From: Paenibacillus thalictri
GTDB lineage: Bacteria; Bacillota; Bacilli; Paenibacillales; NBRC-103111
Assembly: GCF_004307995.1 (NCBI RefSeq)
Contig: NZ_SIRE01000022.1
Span: forward strand, 1-64,000
Direction: 5' to 3'
DNA: 64,000 bases
Part shown: piece by piece, positions 1-6,583 of the stretch
Position numbering within the stretch: position 1 is the stretch's first letter
Layout: the number at the start of each line of letters is the position of its first letter
Made by a program: the position numbers and the translations under genes
The notes under the pieces: generated by a model
Databases searched by the model: none
The model's input: only the letters and a program-made list of their open reading frames with translations
Told to the model about the DNA's origin: nothing

Positions 1-260
1 ATCCATGGAAAGTGGATGGGTATCGCTATAAAGAACGGCACTTGGTGGAGTGCTTCTTCAATAAAATCAAGCACTTTCGCCGTGTGGCTACTCGTTACGA
101 CAAGTTAGCCAAGTCATTCATAGCGTTATCTGTGCTTCATTCTTGGGCTATATTTCTCATTTGGTGCTGCGATGATTTATTATATTGTATCGTCGTTACT
201 ACATGGTTACTACATAGAGCAAGGCGGTATCCTGAAATCGGTAATTGGTGTATAATATGA
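1..260 (+). CDS. IS5-family transposase, C-terminal fragment (5' end outside window)
   Basis: The reading frame is open from base 3 and reads as the C-terminal part of an IS5/IS427-type DDE transposase: the segment KERHLVECFFNKIKHFRR followed by ATRYDKLAKSF is the conserved block around the last catalytic Glu of that family (YKERHLVECFFxKIKxFRRIATRY). Family members normally end shortly after the following hydrophobic stretch (about base 165), so the last 30 or so codons to 260 probably read out of the element into flanking DNA. The 5' part lies before the window, so intactness cannot be judged. I could not fix the terminal inverted repeat. The toxin-antitoxin-like pair begins right after it. 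Confidence 0.75.
   Translation, partial: PWKVDGYRYKERHLVECFFNKIKHFRRVATRYDKLAKSFIALSVLHSWAIFLIWCCDDLLYCIVVTTWLLHRARRYPEIGNWCII
251..256 (+). promoter_or_regulatory. -10 box candidate for the toxin-antitoxin-like pair
   Basis: A perfect TATAAT lies 25 nt before the ATG at 281, with AAGGAG (266-271) between them. No clear -35 box is visible at the right spacing, so this is only a candidate. The -35 region would fall near the junction with the IS remnant. Confidence 0.4.
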
Positions 261-280
261 TTTATAAGGAGTTGATCAAG

Positions 281-562
281 ATGTCTCAAGTGAAAAGAGT
301 AACCTTGGATAATCAAACTCAAGAAGCGCTCTGGAAGCTGCTTCATAGTGAAAGTGATGTTGTTGCCGATGTGTACGGAACGGAAGTAAGATTGACGGTA
401 CTCCATGCCGACTCGTTCCATTCGGATGACATTTCGGCAGAAATTGAAGCCGACCCGGAATTGAAACAAATGTTGCTTGAATCGGAAGAGGACATAAAGG
501 CTAGCAGAGTTTATACGACTGAAGAAGCCATTCGATATATCAGGGAGCACCATTCAAAATAA
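281..562 (+). CDS. Putative antitoxin of a type II toxin-antitoxin pair
   Basis: This is a 93-aa acidic protein. I chose the ATG at 281 because AAGGAG precedes it by 9 nt; an in-frame ATG further up (245) has no ribosome site. No classic DNA-binding fold is obvious to me. The N-terminal half looks beta-rich, and the C-terminus is acidic and helical (residues 50-93, ending TTEEAIRYIREHH), as in many toxin-neutralising tails. The stop TAA shares one base with the ATG of the next gene, which encodes a RelE/ParE-like protein. That coupling and the size pair are the main argument for an antitoxin; the assignment is inference from context. Confidence 0.5.
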   Translation: MSQVKRVTLDNQTQEALWKLLHSESDVVADVYGTEVRLTVLHADSFHSDDISAEIEADPELKQMLLESEEDIKASRVYTTEEAIRYIREHHSK

Positions 563-846
563 TGCGTAAAGTCACGATAACCGGAAGTGTCTTGAAGCGA
601 ATTGCAAATATACAAAGTATCCATTTTTCCGGTGAGGAGACAGTACAGTTTCAAATTCAATTGATTAAAGCGATGCAGGAGCGTCTAAGCGCAGTAACTC
701 CTTTCGAGGGTTATAAAGAGTACGAAAAGGGACCATGGGCCAATACACGGCGGATTTTTGTGCAAGGCCATAGGGTTTACTACAGCTACGATTTTAAGGA
801 CGATTCAATTGTTGTAAAGGGTATTAAAGCCCCAGGAATGAAATAG
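562..846 (+). CDS. RelE/ParE-like toxin (plasmid-stabilisation type)
   Basis: This 94-aa protein has the size and pattern of the RelE/ParE superfamily: N-terminal helices (residues 5-45) followed by a strand-rich end containing RRIFVQGHRVYYSYDF. In this family the equivalent segment (R-x-hydrophobic...YRVxY) forms the central sheet with the active-site Arg/Tyr. Translation is coupled to the upstream gene by a TAATG junction. If the family call is right, it would be a ribosome-dependent mRNA interferase or a gyrase poison; the sequence does not say which. A stand-alone HigB-like host-killing factor is the alternative. Confidence 0.55.
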   Translation: MRKVTITGSVLKRIANIQSIHFSGEETVQFQIQLIKAMQERLSAVTPFEGYKEYEKGPWANTRRIFVQGHRVYYSYDFKDDSIVVKGIKAPGMK

Positions 847-906
847 TAAAGTAAAACACAGTAAATTAACTAAATTCAAGTATATATCATAATCATAATA
901 CCTATG

Positions 907-930
907 CTGACAGGTAGTCCTGCCTATCAG
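907..930. repeat. Imperfect inverted repeat upstream of terminator
   Basis: CTGACAGGTAG and CTGCCTATCAG face each other across two bases and pair with one mismatch and one wobble. It sits immediately before a strong terminator hairpin. Its role is unknown: it could be an operator, an element end, or part of the terminator leader. Confidence 0.35.
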
Positions 931-932
931 GC

Positions 933-981
933 AGAAGCCGAGTGCCACTAATTTTATGGCACTCGGCTTCTTTTTGTTTTT
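933..981 (+). terminator. Rho-independent terminator after the toxin gene
   Basis: A perfect 15-bp stem (933-947 with 957-971) with a 9-nt loop is followed by TTTTGTTTTT. It lies about 85 nt downstream of the toxin stop and terminates that operon. Confidence 0.85.
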
Positions 982-1012
982 CAAAAGAAACTATATCCAG
1001 GAGGACTTAATC

Positions 1013-1135
1013 ATGAATCTTTCAAAAATGCAAAGGTACAAACACTTTGAAGCTTTAACGTTAAGAGAGAAGCAGGATTACATTTGCGGTTTTAGGCACA
1101 AAAAAAATTGCGGTCCAATGACCGCAATCCTTTGA
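1013..1135 (+). CDS. Small ORF of 40 codons with a strong ribosome site; possible gene remnant
   Basis: AGGAGG lies 8 nt before the ATG at 1013, an ideal Shine-Dalgarno. The predicted 40-aa peptide (MNLSKMQRYKHFEALTLREK...) is basic and amphipathic. Its last 15 codons overlap the terminator of the minus-strand tRNA operon, which suggests that the original gene was truncated here and the stop is accidental. I do not recognise a family. The 846-1147 gap otherwise holds only the inverted repeat and terminator listed separately. Confidence 0.3.
   Translation: MNLSKMQRYKHFEALTLREKQDYICGFRHKKNCGPMTAIL
1098..1127 (-). terminator. Terminator of the tRNA operon
   Basis: Read on the minus strand, ATTGCGGTC and GACCGCAAT pair across a 4-nt loop and are followed by a run of T. 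It lies just 3' of tRNA-Pro. Confidence 0.8.
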
Positions 1136-1146
1136 TTTTACTAGTA

Positions 1147-1220
1147 TCGAGACGACAGGATTTGAACCTGCGACCTCTTGGTCCCGAACCAAGCGCTCTA
1201 CCAAGCTGAGCCACGTCTCG
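1147..1220 (-). tRNA. tRNA-Pro (anticodon CGG)
   Basis: The 74-nt cloverleaf has acceptor stem CGAGACG/CGTCTCG, D-arm GGCTCAGCTTGGTAGAGC, anticodon stem CTTGG/CCAAG with loop TTCGGGA (anticodon CGG, decoding CCG) and T-arm with GGTTCAAATCC. The C1-G72 pair is typical of bacterial tRNA-Pro. No CCA is encoded. It lies downstream of tRNA-Arg in the same minus-strand unit. Confidence 0.93.
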
Positions 1221-1238
1221 GCGCTACGAAGGACTACA

Positions 1239-1315
1239 TGGCGCGCCCGATACGATTCGAACGTACGACCTGCAGTTTAGGAAACTGTCGCTCTATCCTG
1301 CTGAGCTACGGGCGC
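1239..1315 (-). tRNA. tRNA-Arg (anticodon CCT)
   Basis: The cloverleaf has acceptor GCGCCCG/CGGGCGC, D-arm GCTCAGCAGGATAGAGC, anticodon loop TTCCTAA (CCT, decoding AGG) and T-loop GTTCGAATC. The 3' CCA is encoded, unlike in the neighbouring tRNA-Pro. It is the first gene of a two-tRNA minus-strand operon. Confidence 0.93.
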
Positions 1316-1327
1316 GCAGCGATATCT

Positions 1328-1356
1328 ATTATAGCATGGCTCAAACAGGTCTGCAA
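1328..1356 (-). promoter_or_regulatory. SigA-type promoter for the tRNA operon
   Basis: On the minus strand, TTGCAG (1351-1356) and TATAAT (1328-1333) are separated by 17 nt, ending 12 nt before the tRNA-Arg 5' end. Confidence 0.7.
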
Positions 1357-1404
1357 TAGCATCGCTGAAAAGCGCCCGGCTCAATACATTCAAGAAAGGG
1401 GAAC

Positions 1405-2064
1405 TTACGGTGTATCGATATTTTTCCATTTCCGTTTAATCTCAACCGTGGCTCTCATCAGATGCCGTTTCATCGTCAGTTCCGCTTGTTTGGCATCCTG
1501 TTCCTTCAGTATTTGCACCAATTGAACATGTTCCTCCAAAGAACCTTTTGTAAACTCCAGGTTGTCGGTAAAAACGGTTTTATAGCGCTTGGAGTTCTCC
1601 CATAAATTCAGAATAAAGCTGTTAAGCCGTTTATTGGGGTTTTTATTGTAAATCAACTGGTGAAAGGCTAAATTCAACTCGCCGAATTCCTCTAGCTCAT
1701 TGTACTCCACGCAAAACCGCTGTTTTTTTACGTTTTTGTCCAGCTCATTAAAATCGTCCTGTGTCAGGAACGGAGTCGCCAGAAAAGTGGCCAGCGCCTC
1801 AAAGTACATTCTTAGCTCGTAAATCTCATGCAGCTCATCCGTTGAAACAGGGGCGACAATGGCGCCGGTGTGCGGAATGATTTTGATCAGATGCTCGCTT
1901 TCCAGCACTTGAATCGCTTCGCGGACCGGTATTTCACTGATGCTGAATTCCTTTGCTAACACCCCGATATTCAAGCGGTCCCCAGGGCGGAGCTTACCTG
2001 AAAGAATGGATTCTTTCATGCGGGAATAAACCATATCTCTTTTTGTTTGAAAACCTTTCAACAT
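1405..2064 (-). CDS. GntR-family transcriptional regulator, FadR/FCD subfamily
   Basis: The 219-aa protein has an N-terminal winged helix (residues about 8-75, helix-turn-helix around LAKEFSISEIPVREAIQVLE) and an all-helical FCD ligand domain (about 80-215) with the expected ELRMYFEALA start and conserved His in FHQLIYN and LMKRHLMR, which in FCD proteins help bind a metal and a carboxylate effector. It is transcribed separately from the neighbouring catabolic operon, with a terminator at 2202-2235 between them. By context it is the likely local repressor of the atoE/cupin/FAH genes, responding to a small organic acid. The target operators are proposed under 4534-4556 and 4687-4702. Confidence 0.88.
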   Translation of the reverse strand: MLKGFQTKRDMVYSRMKESILSGKLRPGDRLNIGVLAKEFSISEIPVREAIQVLESEHLIKIIPHTGAIVAPVSTDELHEIYELRMYFEALATFLATPFLTQDDFNELDKNVKKQRFCVEYNELEEFGELNLAFHQLIYNKNPNKRLNSFILNLWENSKRYKTVFTDNLEFTKGSLEEHVQLVQILKEQDAKQAELTMKRHLMRATVEIKRKWKNIDTP

Positions 2065-2201
2065 GCATCTCTCCTTAAACCCGCTTCTCCATCTATATAG
2101 CAGGGAGGTTGCGTCTCCGTACCGAACAAAAGATCTATAAGTAAATAATACCAGATTCGCAGCAATTATTCATTTCTGCAACTGAAAGCCTAGTTAGAAC
2201 A

Positions 2202-2235
2202 AAACATCCGCTGAGAAAACTCAGAACGGATGTTT
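2202..2235 (-). terminator. Terminator of the cupin-rid-atoE operon
   Basis: On the minus strand, AAACATCCG...CGGATGTTT forms a 9-bp stem with an inner CTGAG/CTCAG-type pairing, followed by TTGTTCT. It starts 11 nt after the atoE-like stop. Confidence 0.75.
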
Positions 2236-2245
2236 CGGGTCGTAT

Positions 2246-3574
2246 TTAAAATAACATGATGCCGGCTATAAAAATAACCCCGGATACAAACAGTGTTGTG
2301 ATACAGTAGCCCATAATATCGCGCACGCCCAGTCCTGCTATCGCTAGAGCAGGCAATGCCCAGAACGGCTGCGCCATGTTCATCCAGCATTCGCCGTAGC
2401 CGATCGCCATCGCCGCAAGCCCCGGTGAAGCGCCAAGCGTATGCGCCGCGCCCAGAATAACCGGACCTTGGATGACCCAGTGGCCGCCGGCCGACGGGAT
2501 AAAGAAGTTGACGATGCCGGAGCTTAAGAAAGCAAAAAGCGGGAGTGTCTCTCTTGTCGAGATGGACACAAGGCCATGAGTGATAGCGGTACCCAGACCG
2601 GACAAGTCCATCATGCCCTGCATGCCCGCGTAGAATGGGAACTGAACCATAATCGCGGCGGTGCCTTTGGCGGCTCCTGTAATCGCTCGCATGTAAGCCA
2701 TCGGCGAACCGTGTAGCAGCAGACCGGTAATAAACGAGATCAGATTAACGGTGTTGATGTCTACTTTGAAGCCTTGAGTCACCCATGAATAAATAACATA
2801 AGCATATCCGATGATCACGATCAGATACGTTAAAATTTTGCTGTTTTCCACGCGAACGGCGAAAGTGCGTTCCACTGTCGCGGCTCCACCGTGTGAACCT
2901 ACCGATATATCGCTTTCAAGCAGCTTGCTGTCGATTTCTACAATATCGCCCGGTTTGGGCATCATAAACCGGTTGGCAATCGGCAAAATTAAAATAAGTG
3001 CTATGGTGATAAAAATGTTGTAGTTGCTGAACAACGTTTGCTGAATAGGGATGAGCCCAAACGCTTTCTCCATCGGGTTGCCGGGCGTTGCCGCCAGCAG
3101 CGGAATCGTTCCCGACAGTCCGCCGCCCCATGTGATCATGCCGATGTAGGAGCTGGCAATCAGCAGGCGGTAATCGCTGCCTTTAATGCGCTGTGCAACA
3201 ACCTTGGCGAACAAAGCGCCGAATACGGCGCCGAAGCCCCAGTTGACCGTGCTGGCGATAGCCGATAAGAAGGTGACCAGCATAACGCCTTGCTTCGGAG
3301 TTTTGGCGATACCCGCCAGCCGGGGGAGCCACTTCTGCATGAAAGGGGCGCTTGCTATCGCATGTCCGGTAACGAGAATTAAGCTCATTTGCATGGCGAA
3401 GCTCAGCAGATTCCAAAATCCGTTGCCCCAATACCCGACCATTTGAACCGGCGTATGCCCGGTAAAGACGATACCTGAAATAAAGATGCCTAATGTAAGA
3501 ATGATGGCGAATACAAATGGGTCGGGTAAAAATCTTTGACAGACTTGTGTGAAGAAACTGGATAGCTGTTTCAT
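2246..3574 (-). CDS. AtoE-family short-chain carboxylate transporter
   Basis: This 442-aa integral membrane protein has about 12 hydrophobic segments. It resembles AtoE, the short-chain fatty acid permease family, with typical blocks such as ATVNWGFGAVFGALFAK, the FFIPSAGGHWVIQGP segment and AQPFWALPALAIAGL. It should import a short carboxylate or keto acid. It is the last gene of a minus-strand operon, 16 nt after the Rid gene, and the terminator follows. Full length for the family. The substrate cannot be read from sequence; the accompanying FAH, cupin and Rid genes suggest a small keto- or enol-acid. Confidence 0.85.
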   Translation of the reverse strand: MKQLSSFFTQVCQRFLPDPFVFAIILTLGIFISGIVFTGHTPVQMVGYWGNGFWNLLSFAMQMSLILVTGHAIASAPFMQKWLPRLAGIAKTPKQGVMLVTFLSAIASTVNWGFGAVFGALFAKVVAQRIKGSDYRLLIASSYIGMITWGGGLSGTIPLLAATPGNPMEKAFGLIPIQQTLFSNYNIFITIALILILPIANRFMMPKPGDIVEIDSKLLESDISVGSHGGAATVERTFAVRVENSKILTYLIVIIGYAYVIYSWVTQGFKVDINTVNLISFITGLLLHGSPMAYMRAITGAAKGTAAIMVQFPFYAGMQGMMDLSGLGTAITHGLVSISTRETLPLFAFLSSGIVNFFIPSAGGHWVIQGPVILGAAHTLGASPGLAAMAIGYGECWMNMAQPFWALPALAIAGLGVRDIMGYCITTLFVSGVIFIAGIMLF

Positions 3575-3590
3575 ACAATCCCCCTACTTT

Positions 3591-3986
3591 TTATCCGATG
3601 ACTGCGATAGCTTCGATTTCAATTAAGTGATCCGGATCCACAAGTCGGGATACTTCTACCATGGAGGCGGCTGGATAAGGCTTCTGAAAGTACTTTCTTC
3701 TTACGTCGTGAATCTCTTTAAACATTTCCATGTCCCGGATAAAAACGGTAAGCTTGACCACATCCGCCAGCGTTCCGCCGGACTCCGCCAGGACATGCTG
3801 CATATTTTGCAGGATCGTTTCCGTTTGCAGTACAATATCACCCTTGCCAATAACTCCTCCGTCGTTATCACGTGATGTGAAACCGGATACAAAAACCATT
3901 TTATTAAAGTTCGTCACTTCCGTTGCTTGCGAGTAGACACCAAGCGGTGTGCTCAATTCGCTGCTTACCAGTTCGCGTTTTTCCAT
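3591..3986 (-). CDS. RidA/YjgF/UK114-family protein lacking the canonical arginine
   Basis: The 131-aa protein fits the Rid fold across its length, ending EIEAIAVIG. I chose the ATG at 3986 (MEKRELVSSE) because AGGAG lies just ahead; an in-frame ATG at 4109 would add 41 aa overlapping the cupin gene and has no match to the family. Archetypal RidA enamine/imine deaminases carry Arg in the motif PARSxVEVARL; here the motif is PAASMVEVSRL, with Ala107 at that position. It therefore probably belongs to a Rid subgroup without RidA-type 2-aminoacrylate deaminase activity, often found in catabolic operons. It sits between the cupin and transporter genes. Confidence 0.85.
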   Translation of the reverse strand: MEKRELVSSELSTPLGVYSQATEVTNFNKMVFVSGFTSRDNDGGVIGKGDIVLQTETILQNMQHVLAESGGTLADVVKLTVFIRDMEMFKEIHDVRRKYFQKPYPAASMVEVSRLVDPDHLIEIEAIAVIG

Positions 3987-4035
3987 GTTGTTTCTCTCCT
4001 GTTGTTTAGTTTTTTTGGGAATTAACTCAGTGTTA

Positions 4036-4419
4036 TCAGCGGGCGTCTTCGTCGTTGTCGTAAAAGCTAGGGCGTTCGGGATAATGAGGGCCGTCATAGT
4101 ATTCAACAAAAACCGTTTCCTCTAAAGCGACAGTGGGGCCGTGGGCATTGCCTTTTTCGTTCAAGTAAAAAGATCCCGGGCGCAGCAGCATTCCCGTATC
4201 AGGGTAAGAATACAATCCGGACAGCATGTACATAAACTGGTTAGAGGCATGGGTATGCTTGATAGGGATGCCCGCGCCTTTGCGGAACCGGATTAAGGCG
4301 ATAGTGGCGCCGGTTTCTTCGTTTCTCCAAAGCAATTTCTCCGAAAGGCCTTCCAACGATTTGTCTGTCCATTCCATCTCATCTGCGTGAAGCAACAGTT
4401 CGCGCATATTTTCGATCAT
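4036..4419 (-). CDS. Small cupin-domain protein
   Basis: This 127-aa single-domain cupin shows motif 1 as KHTHASNQFMYMLSG (His-x-His, with Gln where many cupins have Glu) and motif 2 as PGSFYLNEKGNAHG, giving a plausible three-His metal site. Two ATGs are possible; I favour the second (4419, MIENM), 9 nt from AAGGAG, over 4425, only 3 nt away. It is the first gene of the cupin-rid-atoE operon. The role could be a dioxygenase, isomerase or sugar/acid-binding enzyme; sequence alone does not decide. The C-terminus is acidic (YDNDEDAR). Confidence 0.8.
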   Translation of the reverse strand: MIENMRELLLHADEMEWTDKSLEGLSEKLLWRNEETGATIALIRFRKGAGIPIKHTHASNQFMYMLSGLYSYPDTGMLLRPGSFYLNEKGNAHGPTVALEETVFVEYYDGPHYPERPSFYDNDEDAR

Positions 4420-4533
4420 GTTCATCTGCTCCTTTTTCTGTTATCGAAAAATCCTCACAACAAAAGTATTTACCAAGAGACAACGTCTTCATCCCAATGA
4501 GAGCTGATGTCTCATAAGTGATTGATGAGTAAA

Positions 4534-4556
4534 ATATATAATATATGATATATGAT
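4534..4556. promoter_or_regulatory. AT-rich operator candidate, copy 1
   Basis: The 16-mer ATATATAATATATGAT (4534-4549) recurs exactly at 4687-4702 in the same cupin/FAH divergent intergenic region. Copy 1 continues with a further ATATGAT. The partly palindromic ATATAT halves and the paired placement suggest binding sites for a dimeric regulator, most simply the GntR protein at 1405-2064. Confidence 0.5.
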
Positions 4557-4686
4557 GTCAATATGCAATTTGGGCTTGGAAAAATGAGGCTCAGCTTAAA
4601 TAACGACTCGATTTCCATTGTAAAATAGCAGCATACAGTGAATAGAGCGCTAAATAAGGAAAGCAGGTTGCGCTTTAAAATATATT

Positions 4687-4702
4687 ATATATAATATATG
4701 AT
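4687..4702. promoter_or_regulatory. AT-rich operator candidate, copy 2
   Basis: Exact second copy of the 16-mer at 4534-4549, 153 bp away and 35 nt before the GTG start of the FAH-family gene. It overlaps the place where that gene's promoter must lie, consistent with repression. Confidence 0.5.
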
Positions 4703-4736
4703 AATTGCCAAGATAATTTTACGAGGAGTGTTTCAC

Positions 4737-5678
4737 GTGAAACTGGTTACTTACCGTCAAGAAAATCGCCACCGCATCGGGGCACTTGTACAGAGCCAAG
4801 CTGTTATCGACTTAAATGAAGCGTTTCGGCAGCTGCTGCTTTCCAAGGGAGAGCGGCGGGCGGATCAGCTGGCTGAGGCCGTAGTACCTTCCAATATGCT
4901 GGAGTTTCTGGAGGGCGGTCCGACCAGTCTTAATGCTGCCCAGGAAGCATTGGAGTTTGTCCAATCTCGCGAAAACACGGAAGTTCAAGGAATGATGCTG
5001 CCGCTTTCCACAGTCCGCTTGGAAACACCGCTTGCCAATCCCGGGAAAATCATCTGTGTCGGACACAATTACCGCGAGCATATTTTGGAAATGAAGCGGG
5101 AAATTCCGACGCATCCGGTGTTGTTTTCCAAATTCAGCAGCACGTTGATCGGGCCACACGACGATATTCCTTTAAACCCGGTATCCGCAGAGATCGATTA
5201 CGAGGCGGAATTTGCCTTTATTATCGGGAAACGAGCGAAAAACGTTTCGCAGCAGGATGCTTTGGAGCATGTGGCCGGCTATACGATTGCCAATGATATT
5301 TCGTATCGTGATTTGCAGCGCCAGACCACTCAATGGTTTTTCGGAAAAAATGCAGACGGCAGCGCAGCCATCGGACCTTGGCTGGTTACGCCGGATGAGA
5401 TTGCGGACCCGGCAGCGCTGGGAATTTCGCTTTATGTCAACGGAGAACGCCGGCAGCATTCCAATACAGGGAATCTAGTATTTACTGTACCGTTCCTGAT
5501 CGAATATATTTCTCGCGTCATTACTTTGGAGCCGGGTGATATGATTCTTACAGGGACGCCTGGAGGCGTCGGAACAGCAATGATTCCGCCGGCTTATTTG
5601 CAGGACGGAGATTTGGTGCGCATCGAAATCGAACATATCGGCATGTTGGAAAATCGGGCAGTGCGGATCAACGACTAA
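4737..5678 (+). CDS. Fumarylacetoacetate hydrolase (FAH) family protein
   Basis: This is a 313-aa protein. I chose the GTG at 4737 (VKLVTYRQEN), 8 nt after GAGGAG; an in-frame ATG at 4698 lies inside the operator repeat. The FAH catalytic domain begins about residue 100 (PGKIICVGHNYREH). The metal ligands are visible as E156 and E158 in DYEAEFAF and D187 in ANDIS, and the family motif GTPGGVG is near 275. Members hydrolyse or decarboxylate C-C bonds in 2,4-diketo or 2-oxo acids, or act as hydratases or ureidoglycolate lyases. It is divergent from cupin-rid-atoE and probably acts in the same pathway. Confidence 0.88.
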   Translation: MKLVTYRQENRHRIGALVQSQAVIDLNEAFRQLLLSKGERRADQLAEAVVPSNMLEFLEGGPTSLNAAQEALEFVQSRENTEVQGMMLPLSTVRLETPLANPGKIICVGHNYREHILEMKREIPTHPVLFSKFSSTLIGPHDDIPLNPVSAEIDYEAEFAFIIGKRAKNVSQQDALEHVAGYTIANDISYRDLQRQTTQWFFGKNADGSAAIGPWLVTPDEIADPAALGISLYVNGERRQHSNTGNLVFTVPFLIEYISRVITLEPGDMILTGTPGGVGTAMIPPAYLQDGDLVRIEIEHIGMLENRAVRIND

Positions 5679-5715
5679 TCGGGAACAAGATCTGTTTATA
5701 AACATGCAAGTTAAG

Positions 5716-5764
5716 AGGGACAGGCTCCGCCATATTCTCATGGCTGGGGACTGTCCCTTTTTTA
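5716..5764 (+). terminator. Terminator after the FAH gene
   Basis: AGGGACAG (5716-5723) pairs with CTGTCCCT (5751-5758), with further GCCA/TGGC pairing inside, and a run of T follows. Confidence 0.75.
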
Positions 5765-5774
5765 TAGAGTAAAG

Positions 5775-5836
5775 AAAAACTTCTGCTAGGACACGAGTGT
5801 ACTTCACCGAAAGGGCTTCGATCAGAAGTTTTTTTT
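5775..5836. terminator. Second hairpin with A and T tracts, possible bidirectional terminator
   Basis: AAAAACTTCTG (5775-5785) pairs with CAGAAGTTTTT (5823-5833) across a 37-nt loop, flanked by A on one side and T on the other. The rest of the gap to 6029 holds no gene; it must contain the sigma-operon promoter, which I could not identify with confidence. Confidence 0.55.
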
Positions 5837-6028
5837 AATCGCTTTTTGACAAGGATCTGAGGATTGCCTGGATATAAGGTGCCTGAAACAGTGGCGTTCG
5901 CTACCTTATTGGTATAGAGTTGCTTTGAGTAATTCTGTTTTCAGTGTTCAATTTTATATTTTTTGAAGAAAACTGTAGGGGCAGGCTTATCTTTATCCGT
6001 CTATTACTTATAGAGGGGAGGGAGAAAC

Positions 6029-6583
6029 ATTCAGGACGACGAAATTATCCGCAGCATTGTCGCTGGCGACCGCGAAGCATTCCGGCTGCTCATGGAAAAA
6101 TACCGCAATTATATGTATAAGGTCGTATATTCCGTGTTAGGCCACCCGAAAGATGCGGAGGATGTCACGCAGGAAGCGCTCGTGAAGCTGTACGTTTCTC
6201 TCCCCCAGTACAAATTCGAGGGCTTCAAAACATGGATGACCCGCATAGCGGTCAATAAAGCGATTGATTATAAAAGAGCGCGGGAACATAGGGTGGAACT
6301 GGTGTTCGATCAACCCGAAGAGGCGATGGAAATGATGGAATCAACCGAGATCAACTCCCCCGAAGCCCGATATATGCGCGAATACAGCCGGGAGCAGATC
6401 CGTCATCGCATTCGGGAGATGCCGCCTAATTATCGTGATGTCGTACACGCCTTCTATATCGAGGATAAAAGCTATCAGGAAATCGCCGCTGAGTTTGGGG
6501 TTGCCGTGAAAACGGTAGAGGTTAAGCTGTACCGGGCCAAGCAATGGATCCGTAAAACCTGGAAGGAGGAAGAGTTCAAATGA
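6029..6583 (+). CDS. ECF-type RNA polymerase sigma factor with a predicted ATT start codon
   Basis: As called here the protein is 184 aa. Region 2 spans about residues 10-85 (KDAEDVTQEALVKLY, then FKTWMTRIAVNKAIDYKR). Region 4 spans about 130-180 (MPPNYRDVVHAFYIEDKSYQEIAAEFGV). The only in-frame ATG (6092) would delete the first 21 residues, which read DDEIIRSIVAGDREAFRLLM, an unmistakable sigma region 2.1. Upstream, an in-frame TAG at 6011-6013 leaves no ATG, GTG or TTG, so I infer initiation at ATT (6029), 6 nt after the very strong GGAGGG. It is the first gene of a four-gene operon with ATGA overlaps. Confidence 0.85.
   Translation: MQDDEIIRSIVAGDREAFRLLMEKYRNYMYKVVYSVLGHPKDAEDVTQEALVKLYVSLPQYKFEGFKTWMTRIAVNKAIDYKRAREHRVELVFDQPEEAMEMMESTEINSPEARYMREYSREQIRHRIREMPPNYRDVVHAFYIEDKSYQEIAAEFGVAVKTVEVKLYRAKQWIRKTWKEEEFK

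Noticed and set aside
137-553. Minus-strand ORF of 138 codons over the antitoxin
   Set aside because: It overlaps the coupled antitoxin-toxin pair, lacks a ribosome site and shows no family features.
5940-6028. Autoregulatory ECF promoter (GAAAAC ... CGTC) before the sigma operon
   Set aside because: The candidate boxes are about 24 nt apart, too far for an ECF promoter, so I did not annotate it.
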